Positions 44,701 through 51,900 of a stretch of 64,000 nucleotides of DNA are shown here, piece after piece. A model generated the notes under the pieces. The model was not told the origin of the DNA and ran no database searches. It saw only the letters and a program-made list of their open reading frames with translations. Location: positions 6,408,001-6,472,000 of the forward strand of contig CM049403.1 in assembly GCA_026929865.2 (NCBI GenBank). The letters are read 5' to 3'. Numbering within the stretch: the stretch's first letter is position 1; every line of letters starts with the position of its first letter. This DNA is from Hyperoplus lanceolatus (Eukaryota > Chordata > Actinopteri > Uranoscopiformes > Ammodytidae). Both the position numbers and the translations under genes were made by a program.

Positions 44701-46954
44701 AGGGCCATGGGGAAATGAGAGGGGCTTGAAAACATATATCTCACATGACCACAAATGTTTTCCGTTGCCTAGATACAGGGGGTGGCTCAGATGCCTCAGA
44801 TTCCCCCGTTCTCCCCTATATATATATATAATATATATAGGGGAAGGTGGGGTGATTTGTGCATTTTGGAAGTTGCAAAACCCCTTGTTTCTAGAAAACT
44901 GTGGAAGAAATTGGAAATGTGACCACATATTTAAGAAGAGCCATCCATTTGACTCATCCTGTAAAGAAGGGAGACACAAGGAATAAGATATAAGCACATT
45001 TAAGCTCAAAAAACTGTGTTTTGCCTTTCAAAGTAAAATTTCCATGATCAAGGTTTTTTGATTATTGTGTCTGAACAATTATAGACACGTTTGAAAACAT
45101 TTGACACATGTTTTAGTGCTTTGGTATGCTACACTTTGAGTCTATATAGTTAGCACAATGTCAACCCTAAATTGCTGCATCATGCCTATTATCCAAAATT
45201 CTGGGGATGGGGTGATTTGTGCGCAAGGGCCTGGGTGAGTTATAAGTAAGTAAGTAAGTAAAATGTATTTATAAAAGCACATTTATGACAGTTTGCACTG
45301 TCCAAAGTGCTGTACATAGTGCATTCAGTAGGTAAACAATGAAGGTAAAATAACAATAACCAAAATAAAGGACGTAAAGCCCATACATCCACATAAACAC
45401 AGATAGTAGTGCAGAGGTAAGTAAGTAGTGCAGAGGTTAATGGGGAGGAAACACCAGGGTGTACATATGGGTTTTGAGCCTTGATTTAAAGGCAGAAATG
45501 TAGGGGGAATCACATTTGTCAGGTGGCAGTTGGTTCCACAAGCACGGAGCAACTAGTGCAAAGTACATTTCTGAGAGTTGTGCCAGTGGCATGGCTGTAT
45601 ACGCTGGTCACCAAAAGAAAGTGATTGTCTACAGTAGCTCAGAAGAGAGTGACATCTCAATTCCACTTAACGACACCACTGATGAGAGTTCAGATGGCCA
45701 GAAAGATGATGATGGTGACTTTGTCATTGTGACTCAAGACAACTTTTTTTCCGAAAGCTATATTTCTTAAACAGTTTATTCCAGAACCAAAGTTTTTATT
45801 GCCAGGGATGCACAACATCCTGAAATATATGTACATATTTGAGTTGGAGACATAACTGTCAAGGCCTCACTTTAAAATCACTTTGAGTAAAAAGTTGCAC
45901 AAATCACCCCACCTTCCCCTATATATATATATAGTTGGGATTCTTATAAGCACAGATGATTGATGATGATGGTGGCCTTAATTCAGAATGAACAGGAAAA
46001 AATAAGATGGAACATTCATGTCTTTTTAGACAGGATTCTGTTAATTCAATCTTAAAGCTATAGTGTGTAATGTCTGTCGCCCCCCATGCGGAATTCTGAG
46101 TAATTACAACACCACTGTCGCCACACATGTACATGAGGTAAGCCTTCAGTTATCGTGCATGGACTTTATTCCTTTCTTCTTAGCTGTAGAATCAATAACT
46201 GAAACATTTCCTGGGTGTTTCTTGAGCTCCTGTGCCTGTTTGTAAACGCTGCCATACTGAGAAATTTAGAGAGGGTTTTGTGGTTGTGTTTTGTGACTTG
46301 ATGCTATACTAATAGTTAAGATAAGTGCGAACTCCCTTTAAGCATCTGGACCAATTACACTTGCAACATAATACTAATGGACAGCCAGTAAGTCAACACC
46401 ATATGATGTAATCAGCTGGTAATACATCTGAAAAGGTATTGCACAGTACCTTCTGTGGTGATGTCACCTCACTCTGGGATCAGTTAGATGGCCATCTAAA
46501 GCCATCGCCTGAATTTAACATGGCACTAACAAGTGAGTGGGTAGAAACTACCAGGGAAGCCGGACACGTGGCATCCCTCCAAGGCAACTGAGCTCTGGGG
46601 GATAGGTTTCTCCCAGTCGGACCGGTGCAGATATGTATAGGTCTCAGTGGATAGCCTTACCTCAATGTTGCAGCCTCCTTGGTGGACAAGCCATTGCAGC
46701 TCCCAGATGTGTCCAGTGGCCGCTGCGTCGTGTGCTGGCGTGGCCCTGTTGGAGGCCCTGGCGTCAGCTGCCAGCCCCAGCTCACTCACCAGGTACTGAA
46801 GGCACTGCAGGCGTCCACACCTGGCTGCATGGTGCACCAGGCCGGCGCCTTGAGCATCAGAGATGGATCCTGAGAGGTGGCCAGAAGATGCCAGCTCCCT
46901 CAGGACGGCAAGGTCTCCTGCTCGAGCCGCCTGGATGGCCCGATGGAGCACCAT
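11804..46954 (-). CDS. espnl: Espin-like protein (ankyrin repeats plus espin C-terminal actin-binding region); exon set incomplete
   Basis: Ten minus-strand exons: 46661-46954 (ATG at 46954), 30495-30681, 29859-30041, 29583-29714, 24112-24200, 20271-20438, 20022-20160, 14807-14967, 14549-14713, 13453-14420, then 11804-12332 with the stop (eleven segments including the last). The N-terminal exons carry ankyrin repeats ([63 protein letters not shown]). Exon 14549-14713 has the espin signature [20 protein letters not shown]. The last two exons match the long C-terminal extension that separates ESPNL from ESPN. Espin-family proteins bundle actin and bind class III myosins in stereocilia. By phase and by human espin, one exon (ankyrin repeats about 3-4) is missing between 46661 and 30681, and another between 29583 and 24200. 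I could not find either. Introns are packed with transposons. Confidence 0.88.
12651..12776. mobile_element. GTCAGCGATTCTGGAGAA-family MITE, copy 3 (half)
   Basis: Begins CTAAAGGTGGAGTCAGCGAT and follows the family only through its left half before diverging. Lies in the last espnl intron. Confidence 0.65.
12874..13139. mobile_element. MITE with AGCTGGGGT ends and an inverted CCAAT pair
   Basis: Left end CTAAAGCTGGGGT and right end ACCCCAGCTTTAA are inverted copies. Inside, TGATTGGTCAAAGT at 12898-12911 pairs exactly with 12927-12940, so a 14-base hairpin presents ATTGGTCAAAG on both arms. No coding potential. Confidence 0.7.
15456..17219 (-). pseudogene. LINE reverse transcriptase (decayed)
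   Basis: A 463-codon frame (15828-17219) covers the reverse transcriptase: fingers and palm with [33 protein letters not shown] and the catalytic YADDTVLY. A second frame, 15456-15821, continues the C-terminal part after a stop ([16 protein letters not shown]). The endonuclease upstream is in separate pieces (17353-17580 and 17661-17886) broken by stops or frameshifts, so the element cannot move by itself. Confidence 0.85.
17893..19410 (+). mobile_element. Internally deleted LINE, same family as 38421-43574, inserted into another LINE
   Basis: The 5' UTR (CTTCCGGCTTG ... GAGCAGCGGAGAATTCAG) and ORF1 match the long LINE at 38421-43574. After ORF1 it jumps to a short piece of endonuclease (MDFELKG), then to the family's 3' tail (GGGGGCGGGACCCGATAAGC, followed by ATAA repeats). 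Most of ORF2 is gone. The AATTACA flanks are a 7-bp target-site duplication. Joining the host LINE across the gap restores the run of endonuclease residues [11 protein letters not shown]. Confidence 0.88.
17981..18817 (+). CDS. LINE ORF1 protein (nucleic-acid-binding, coiled coil)
   Basis: An open 278-codon frame starting [15 protein letters not shown]. Residues about 10-110 are highly charged and heptad-like ([20 protein letters not shown]), so a trimeric coiled coil is likely. The C-terminal half (about 115-270: [19 protein letters not shown], then [17 protein letters not shown]) is typical of LINE ORF1 RNA-binding domains. It is nearly the same as the protein at 42617-43492 apart from an indel in the coiled coil. 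LINE ORF1 proteins coat the element RNA; here the element lacks ORF2, so any activity would be in trans. Confidence 0.75.
   Translation: MSKKGKNTDKEEDKGFAEEMKKQLADLMKGMLAELAELKREIKSERETERAQRKAELAGIMEEWMGRFDVKIKEKIAAGLKPLMIELKELHAVNVKKDQLLKELGDKIDEQEQQAKNRDVILTGLDIKPWSHAAAGNGEEEGDTGNVTVEKQVAMFLRSKAINLDLENVESCFLLPKGKFAKKRAVILKFVSRKHKINLLSQGKKLKGEHIGMSENLTKRKAYLAYQARGLKKCGQVQQTWTRDGRIFIKMNGATPEEAKIVQIKTEEDLDQFRRDED
20751..22290. mobile_element. Possible DNA transposon remnant holding a SINE
   Basis: The left edge GGGCCTCATTTATAAAGC and the interior repeat short inverted pieces with the right side: 'tttataaatc' and 'gcgt(a/g)gaa' at 20830-20890 and 22200-22240. This is the look of a PIF/Harbinger- or hAT-like element, but no full terminal repeats or target duplication were resolved. 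A tRNA-derived SINE sits inside at 21515-21778. No transposase frame is recognisable. Lies in an espnl intron. Confidence 0.35.
21515..21778 (+). mobile_element. tRNA-derived SINE (V-SINE type)
   Basis: A Pol III A-box-like stretch (GTGGCGAAGTGGGTAGG) and B box (GGTTCGATTCC) form a tRNA-like head. Next comes the conserved core 'tgtccctgggcaagacactg' known from vertebrate V-SINEs, a LINE-related tail 'gaagggcgctatataaa', and terminal CTTA repeats. The element is nearly intact. Confidence 0.88.
22291..24111. other. espnl intron, no feature recognised
   Basis: Mostly A/T-rich unique sequence with no coding exon seen. The more GC-balanced part at 22800-23420 lacks repeats and could be conserved non-coding sequence, but only an alignment could show that. 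A short TG run lies near 23160. Confidence 0.4.
24770..25020. repeat. Dispersed repeat shared with 37885-38010
   Basis: 'gcttatca(c)aggtggaggtagtgctaa' at about 24986-25012 appears inverted at 37970-38000. The left part 'ggtcacatattgtgctaa' is typical of a fish miniature DNA element. Ends were not resolved. Confidence 0.5.
25063..26833 (-). mobile_element. pogo/Tigger-like DNA transposon, decayed and invaded by LINE sequence
   Basis: Imperfect inverted ends: AGGAGAACGGGGTTGGTAGG on the left, and on the right, in reverse complement, AGGGGAGAGTGGGGTGAGTT. On the minus strand, 25867-25483 encodes a C-terminal part of a pogo-like transposase in two frames. It has a lysine-rich stretch ([19 protein letters not shown]), then [19 protein letters not shown], and an ending with two CxxC-like motifs ([16 protein letters not shown]). 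The rest of the transposase is missing; LINE sequence occupies 25868-26560. Confidence 0.65.
25868..26560 (-). pseudogene. LINE reverse transcriptase fragment nested in the pogo-like element
   Basis: The minus frame 26231-26638 carries the catalytic palm motif [18 protein letters not shown], followed by [14 protein letters not shown]. The stretch 26230-25900 continues the C-terminal part in broken frames (reading 'yGCET', 'SLDGCY', '[11 protein letters not shown]'). It belongs to a different LINE group from the two L2-like families elsewhere in the window; the clade was not settled. Confidence 0.7.
26840..29582. other. espnl intron, no exon recognised
   Basis: A missing espnl exon is expected between 29583 and 24200 (phase 0 in, phase 1 out), but nothing here resembles the espin segment after the ankyrin repeats. 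The stretch 28550-28800 is unique and GC-balanced. The stretch 29250-29450 is open on both strands without a recognisable family. Confidence 0.4.
29511..29576. repeat. (GGGAGA)n hexanucleotide repeat at a splice donor
   Basis: About eleven GAGGGA/GGGAGA hexamers. On the transcribed minus strand it is (CTCTCC)n beginning immediately after the espnl donor GTAAGC at 29582-29577. The proline/leucine/serine repeat frames across it are artefacts. Confidence 0.95.
30721..31116. mobile_element. TTAA-type MITE, GTCAGCGATTCTGGAGAA family, copy 4
   Basis: Starts with GTCAGTGATTCTGG and ends AACGCTGACTTGATCC-TTTAA. Shares 'gtcaaaatcagtgaatat' and 'tccgtactgtgtgt' with the other copies. It lies 40 bases upstream (in transcription order) of espnl exon 30495-30681. 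Confidence 0.75.
31443..31473. repeat. Perfect 14-bp hairpin
   Basis: ATACAGTTGTGACA, a 3-base loop, then its reverse complement. No gene context beyond the espnl intron. Confidence 0.85.
31711..31755. repeat. Perfect 18-bp hairpin
   Basis: TTGTTTAAGTAGAGCATG at 31711-31728 pairs exactly with 31738-31755 across a 9-base loop. Confidence 0.85.
32564..33181 (-). pseudogene. Tc1-family transposase (decayed)
   Basis: Two overlapping frames (33181-32930 and 32920-32564) together show the DDE domain. The first acidic residue is in [18 protein letters not shown] follows. The second is in [14 protein letters not shown], and the third is in [14 protein letters not shown]. The frame changes near 32925 and the N-terminal helix-turn-helix region (33190-33360) carries stops. 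So the gene is dead. Confidence 0.88.
33450..34266. mobile_element. Non-autonomous hAT element with exact 8-bp duplication
   Basis: Ends CAGGGCCGCTGC and, reversed, CAGGGCCGCCGC. The flanking AAGCTAAT is identical at 33442-33449 and 34267-34274. It contains a poly-C/poly-T stretch and no transposase frame. It lies inside the Tc1 element, so it is younger than that insertion. Confidence 0.93.
35469..37456. repeat. Large inverted repeat, two 0.92-kb arms
   Basis: Arm A (35469-36385) and arm A' (36539-37456) are reverse complements with only scattered differences along about 917 bases. The outer ends read TTAGGGGCACTTTACACTG. The arms would meet at a perfect palindrome, ACCGTTAACGGT, but its TTAA is occupied by a further 145-bp insertion. 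No frame runs through the arms. A foldback or long-TIR MITE is the best description. Confidence 0.92.
36390..36534. mobile_element. 145-bp TTAA insertion at the palindrome centre (unit B)
   Basis: Flanked by TTAA at 36386-36389 and 36535-36538. It begins GGGGCACTTTACACGACAAC, so its first bases resemble the outer end of arm A. An inverted copy (B') directly abuts the end of arm A' at 37457-37604. The order is therefore A, B, A', B'. Confidence 0.8.
38000..38420. repeat. Homopolymer-rich, low-complexity stretch
   Basis: Runs of C up to about 20 and T up to about 30 are stitched with purine/pyrimidine blocks. The two plus-strand frames here (proline- and phenylalanine-rich) are artefacts. The texture is unlike the flanks and may be poor consensus at a difficult locus. 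Confidence 0.7.
38711..38740. repeat. (TA)n then poly-T
   Basis: About 15 TA units followed by about 20 T, within the 3' region of the LINE. Confidence 0.85.
38963..39445 (-). CDS. Unrecognised LINE-borne frame with a membrane segment
   Basis: A 160-codon frame on the same strand as the LINE, 157 bases after the end of its reverse transcriptase and before the family's 3' tail. Residues about 1-70 are mixed with two cysteines ([17 protein letters not shown]). Residues about 79-103 are a hydrophobic stretch, [20 protein letters not shown], then a basic LKLKKL: a likely single membrane span. Near its end the frame appears to shift. The neighbouring frame continues to a stop at 38889 with four spaced IKGDI-like repeats (SIKGDI, AIKGKV, DMKGDI, NIKGDI), suggesting an original protein of about 195 residues with a coiled tail. 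I do not recognise the family. It may be an element-encoded third protein or a captured fragment. Confidence 0.5.
   Translation of the reverse strand: MSETQNGAELILKAEASGLIMELLNWSLNAIDRMFSTRKAGAGEVPCPDGTFLSGYAQDSWKEWRVVCLAAMDIEDVEDVYIFAGVTVGTLALGFALYVLYLKLKKLIAAQAEGRDGRFTALRDMDGPAVREGIAKLYPVLHPSKETSQLSKEKSLESMT
39603..42633 (-). pseudogene. LINE ORF2: endonuclease plus reverse transcriptase, one frameshift
   Basis: The endonuclease (42633-41581, 350 codons) has [41 protein letters not shown] and ISDHLPVFA, an APE-type nuclease. The reverse transcriptase (41546-39603, 647 codons) has [68 protein letters not shown] and the catalytic [10 protein letters not shown]. The two frames are separated by a stop right after a run of nine T at about 41590-41598. 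That is the kind of site where either a real indel or a sequencing error is likely. Otherwise the protein looks intact, so the insertion is fairly young. Confidence 0.85.
42617..43492 (-). CDS. LINE ORF1 protein
   Basis: 291 codons, [14 protein letters not shown] at the start. A long charged coiled coil includes a duplicated stretch ([11 protein letters not shown] twice, about residues 38-58), absent from the copy at 17981. The RNA-binding half ([32 protein letters not shown]) is well kept. Its last codons overlap the first 17 bases of ORF2: the ORF2 ATG lies inside the ORF1 codons for NEQ. This suggests coupled or reinitiating translation. Confidence 0.8.
   Translation of the reverse strand: MEMSKKGKNTDKGKEDDKDYAEEMKKQLADLMKEMKSERETERALLKSERETERALLKAELAGIMEEWIGRLDAKIEEKLTAGLKPMSIELKELQAVNVRKDQLLKELGDKIDDQDQQSKNRDVVLSGMDIKPWSYAAAVRGDDEGDTRNVSVENQVEKFLRSKGISLDLESVESCFLLPKGKFANKRAVILKFVSRKHKINLLSQGKKLKGEQIGLSENLTKRNANLAYQARGLKKGGRVQQTWTRDGRIFIKMNGATPEETKIVQIRTEEDLVQFRRDEDPSSLNEQHI
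43767..43806. repeat. Perfect 18-bp hairpin, ends of a pogo-like element
   Basis: GTGGATCAGTTTACCCCA at 43767-43784 pairs with 43789-43806 across 4 bases. GGGGTAAACTGA-type ends are seen in fish pogo-like elements. This could be two element ends brought together by internal deletion. Confidence 0.7.
44391..44462. repeat. Clustered GGGGGAAAGTGAG inverted motifs
   Basis: GGTGGGGGAAAGTGAGACAG is followed closely by CTCACTTTACCCC and CTCACCTTCCCCCACC, the same purine-rich end motif in both orientations. Probably ends of further pogo-like miniature elements. Confidence 0.5.
44839..45919. mobile_element. pogo-like transposon remnant with 24-bp inverted ends
   Basis: Starts AGGGGAAGGTGGGGTGATTT; the right end at 45896-45919 is its exact reverse complement over 24 bases. 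Both sides sit in TA runs, consistent with a TA target. Inside, 45590-45770 (plus) is a short acidic frame ending in [15 protein letters not shown], like the C-terminal tail of jerky/Tigger-type transposases. A LINE 3' fragment occupies about 45240-45575. Confidence 0.8.
45240..45575 (-). mobile_element. LINE 3' fragment nested in the pogo-like element
   Basis: TAAG repeats at 45242-45258 are followed by 'aaaatgtatttataaaagca' and 'ccaaagtgctgtacatag', typical of L2-type 3' ends read backwards. The minus frame continues as the degraded C-terminal end of its ORF2. Confidence 0.6.
46052..46319. mobile_element. TTAA-flanked MITE, AGCCATAGTG family, copy 2
   Basis: Starts TTAA-AGCTATAGTG and ends CTATACTAATAG-TTAA. 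Shares long stretches with 8678-8987 in the opposite orientation. Lies in espnl intron 1. Confidence 0.75.
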
Positions 46955-48526
46955 CCCTGGCTGCTACCAGTACATCAATGGCAACCAATGCAAGGACCCT
47001 GGAGCTCCTAGATCATGGCTGGTTACCATCTCATTCTAAGTCAACTCTCATACAATAACAATCAAAAAAACTTCATGCACTCATTGCCTCCATTGGAGCC
47101 ATGGAAAGTGACACCCGAGTGGCAGCCAGCTGGCCAGCATGGGCAGATAGGTGGGGGTCAGGGCCAGCCAGATAGAAAGGTAATGAAAGACGGGTGTAGG
47201 CCGCACCACTCGTGGCCTCCCGCTCTGCTTTGTGCAGCCAGTGACCATATGCTGGCACCACACGCGCCAACGCTTCACTGGAGATGGGGGAGCTGAGGCA
47301 GCACGGAAACTTAAGTAATGGGAGAAGTCCGGGCCAGCAAGGCATGGTGATTGATTACAATGAGTGTTATATTTTACTACTATTTTAAAAATTCATCTCA
47401 GCGGGAAAGACTTTACATCTGATAAATCTGTAAGGTTATAATCTACATAGAATATTAAATAAAAAATGATTATATTCGTGGAAGAATATGAAAATTGGGT
47501 GCAAATAAATTTTTGGAACGGCACCCCTACATGTCCCAGGGCTTCAATTAGCTGATTAGCTACTCACATGACGAGATGGAAGCTGAGTAGTCATCTCTAC
47601 GGTACATAACCTCACCACTTCAGGTCAATCCAAGTTTTTGCCTTTTATTATTTGTATTGAATATTTCATCCATTTTTACAAGATCAGTTAGTCAGCGACT
47701 CTGGAGAAAGCTTGTTTAATCTGTTTTGTCAAAATCAGTGAATGTCTCATGATGCACTACCTGTCCGTACTTTGTGTGCGCTGAAAAGCTCTGTAAACTG
47801 ATATGTAAACAAAGGGGGCCCACCGTAGCTAGCAACATGCCAGGATATAGTTTAGGCTTTGTATTAACACTAAATGTTTTTTGATTGTGAGGAGATATTT
47901 ACTGATTTTGACAAAAAGTGATTTTGACAACAACGTTCTCCAGAATTGCTGACTCCACCTTAAAAGTAGCTACAAGGAACTTTCAGTTTTTGATGATTCT
48001 CGTGGCACATTTTTACAAATTATTAAGTAGTGTTTTTTCAACTAGTGCCCAAGTGTGTGCCGACGGCGTGTGCCTGTTTAGGAAGCGAGTGTACGCTGAA
48101 GGAATCTCTCCATGAAGAGCGACCACAGAAGCGTCGCGACGAGCAAATGTATTTATATTTGACTATGTAAGATTAATAATGGTAATATGAAAATGGTAAA
48201 GCAAAGTATTAACTGATTATTTAGTACCATTCATTAATACAGGTTTTTCTGGTCTGCATGCTGTAAATCTTTTGTTGTGATTTCCCTGGAAAAAGTGGAC
48301 CAGAGTGACGGCATTAACAGTAACAACAAAATAGCTATGTATTTCACTGATGGTCTAGTTTGCTGTTACGGGTCATTTATGATCGTCAAAAGGAAAAATT
48401 AGACTTTTTCATAAATATTTAAAAATTCCTCGTAGGAGGTTTAATGTTACAATAAATTAAGGATGTATTTTACAAATGTTGTACGTCCTTATTTGCATCC
48501 CCCCAGGACAGGTTTCTGATATCAGT
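46955..48526. other. espnl to scly intergenic region
   Basis: Should contain the espnl promoter and first untranslated sequence and the scly 3' UTR. 47073-47345 (minus) is an open, GC-rich 90-codon frame that resembles nothing I know; it may be espnl 5' leader. A candidate ATTAAA poly(A) signal for scly is at 48440-48445. One MITE copy lies at 47688-47963. Confidence 0.45.
47688..47963. mobile_element. TTAA-type MITE, GTCAGCGATTCTGGAGAA family, copy 5
   Basis: GTTAGTCAGCGACTCTGGAG at the left and CCAGAATTGCTGACTCCACC-TTAA at the right. Shares 'aaaatcagtgaatgtctc' and 'tgtccgtactttgtgtgcg' with the others. Confidence 0.78.
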
Positions 48527-48875
48527 CTATACGTCTTCCAGCATTTGCACCGTTTCCCTCAGGTCCTCCACCACTGTGTCCACGTGTGCTGTGGTGGTCC
48601 CCCGGCCCACGCTCAGCCTCAGGGCGTTGGCTGCCACCTCCCAGGGCACGCCACAGCTCAGCAGGATGTGGGAGGGCCTGGTGGACAGACACGGTGCAGT
48701 GCAGGGGGACTTGTGTCAATGGTGATGAATCAGTTGTCTTGACAAAAGCATACCGTGTGAAAGAGCTACTGTTTTACCTGTTTCCACTGTCTGAGTGGCA
48801 GGCGGCGCCCACGCTGGCCAACAGCCTGGTACAGTTTGACAATACCCTCCAACCTATGGCAGGGGAGAGAGAGAG

Positions 48876-48911
<36 letters not shown>

Positions 48912-51900
48912 TGATTAATCATTCAAAGCCTCTGTAGTTTACAAATAGCCATGTGGAGGTCATGAACTAACGGCCACAGACACACATTGGTTCTCAACTG
49001 GTCAAGTATCCAGACCCACCTTTTGCCTGAGACATGAAGTTGTGACCCAAATTTCTGAACTTTTTTAAACTTCCAAATTAATTTATATACAAAATGCTTT
49101 TTAAAAAAGTTAAGCAGGTGTAGCTCAAGTTCAACAACCATTTAACTGTATGGAATATTGAATAAAAAGGCAGACCTAAAAAAAGTAAACTCATCAAGTT
49201 TCAAGAATATTTATTTTACTGTATGAATAATTGAAATAAAAATGAAGACTTTTCTTCAAATAAATAAAAAGGAAAAATTTTCTTGAATAACAGACACATA
49301 GTAGCCTGGGCAATTCATTTTGCTCTGCAGACTACTCTGGACCCAACCAGTGTTGGGCCCAGTTTACTTCCTCCCCAGGCGCTAAACATGATGAGGACAG
49401 TGAAGCACAGCGGATCATTGGTCTGATTGGTTGAAGGTTTATCCAATCGCGTTGATAACGCCTCTTCAAACTCAAAAATGACAAACTCTGATTCCAGACC
49501 CAGGTTCAATTCTTAATAAGAGAGAGCTGTGATCTGGCTATAGCCAGGCTGAATATATAGACTTCATGCTTTCATTTGCCAGCACTTTGCTACACACGAC
49601 ACTCTGGAGTGTTTTGTACCCCTTTGTCCTCGATGTATGGGAATCCATTGTATTCATTGTATTCTTTGTCATACTTGCATTCAGCAATTTCACAATGCAC
49701 AAGAGAGCACGTTACTTTTCCCCAGGAGCGCTATATATATATATATTGGGAAACGAATGTCCTTCACAATAAAAGCGCAGTATTAGAAAAGTTTTGTGAA
49801 AATTTAGACAAAGTGATTTTCACACATAAACCTGCGACCCATTCCAAATGGCCCGGCAACCAATTTCTGGGTCGCGACCCACCAGGGCACTGTTTTGGAC
49901 AGGCAGGCCAAAGCAAACATAGGGCAGACAAGAGATTGAATTGTCATGACATCACCTTGTAATGTTGGACCCATGATGGACACGTTACATGTGTTAGGGA
50001 GCATGTCAGTGCCAGGGAAATGGCTGTTGAAGTGGACCTTGTCTTTAAAGACGGCCTGAAGAGAAAAACATGCTGATGATAGTGTGCTTTATTTACTGTA
50101 TGTAAAACAAAGTAGGCAACAGAACAGTGTCAATGTAACCACAAACATATTACAGTGTTTCACATAACCTCATTCACACTATATTGAGAACGTTGCCATT
50201 TGCCACAATCAAAATGAGAATGTGACATTACAAACTTACCTTCAGTCGTTCTTCCAAGTAAAGTTTGGTCCTTCGCATATGACTCTGGTATTCTGACAGA
50301 TTAGACGTCACCAGTTCTGCAGCCTAGACACACAAGGAATCAGCAGCTTTTAATTAAGCAAAATAATCACATTTGGTGTCTAAATAGAGAAAAAAATAAT
50401 AATAATAAAAAAATAATTTTCGATGATATTCAAATAGGATAAATCATCAAATGTACAATATATCCTTCTTGGTACAGCTTTTATACAACAGAAAAGTATT
50501 TTCAAAATATTGGAATTTATCGTTTTGGAGATTTTAATGGTTGGACAACAAGAAAAGAGCCACGTGGATAAAACCTAAATGAATCAGATAATATCAAAAG
50601 ACACACTGAAACAGGTGAAATGTGATGATGTGCACATTAAAATACCAGGGTCTATTATAAGCTATAACTAACCAATTTATAATTTTCTAATAAATAATTT
50701 TGAAAAACTTAATAAATTAGTTGCTAGGTTGGGAAAAATCCCTCTGATTGATTGGACCATATGATCACATGTCTTCAAAGAAGCTAAAATAAATATATTG
50801 AGCATTTATAAATATATTACCAACATTTATAACTGCATTAGCATCACAATTAATGATACCACACTTATCCATAAGGTATCAAACGACAAGAATCAATTGA
50901 AGAAGTTCATTCCCAATGACATACCTTTCCCAGACCAGCAATCATTGGTGTGTTTTCTGTGCTGTAATATTCAGAGAGAGAAAATAGACCCTTACATTAA
51001 GATGGGGCAGCTGTTATGACACTTTCCTATTCGTATTCCTTATCTAAGATAATGTAGAATGTTACCCTGGTCTGAAGTTCCTCTCCTGTCCTCCTCCAAA
51101 CAGCATGGGATACAGTGGAGTTCTGCTTCCAGGGCCGTTCACATACAAAGCACCGATACGAGGGGCGTAGAACTAGAAAAGTAACAAAACCAGTCAACAG
51201 AATGTGTTCCTTCCAATGCTGAATGAAGATTTTTTTTAAAGAAGCGGTTCCTGACCTTGTGTCCCACTATGGTGAGGTAGTCCACTCCCAGTTCACAGGC
51301 GTCCACTGGGACTTTGCCCAGAGCTTGGGCAGCATCAGTGTGGAGCAGGATGCGGAGATGCTCACGCTGCTTGTTGAGAGATTTGACTCTACGGCAGATC
51401 TCCTGGACTGGCTGACAAGAAGAAGGAGATTCCACATACTTACTTAATTATACTTACAAAGCTACAAACGTAGTAAAAGCTTTGAGTTTTGAGATTAGAA
51501 TTACATGAGAATTCATTTCATTTGATATATGGAAGTGATCATATTAGGTCGCGTTCACACCAGCCTGGTTTAGTATGGTTGAATCAAACACTGGAGCATT
51601 TAACCCCCCTGGTGTGGTTAGTATGGGTTGCTTTGAACCAACCAGGCATGGTCTCCGTCCGCTTGCAAGTGAACACTGGAGCGGTTCATCACTGGTGTGA
51701 ACCCCATCCGCACCACTCACAGGAAGCCTAGTATTTATGCCTCATTTCCCCGTCTACTGCCGAATGTCTTTCATTAAATGCATGTTATAACGTTATTTAG
51801 CGCACGTCTTAGCGTACACTAATATGTGCCGTCCGCTGATATTGAAACATGGGCTGGTGTTGTTGGAGGAAAGTAGTAGTGGTGAATGACGTGCAGAGAA

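Noticed and set aside
45516-45770. 84-codon plus frame with an acidic tail, possible small host gene
   Set aside because: It lies between the inverted ends of a pogo-like element; its first part overlaps a LINE fragment and its tail resembles transposase C-termini.
46633-47058. 141-codon plus-strand frame
   Set aside because: Antisense to espnl exon 1, which encodes ankyrin repeats.
51545-51780. Possible MITE with GCGTTCACACC and GGTGTGAACCC
   Set aside because: Only short inverted pieces were seen; ends and target duplication could not be fixed.
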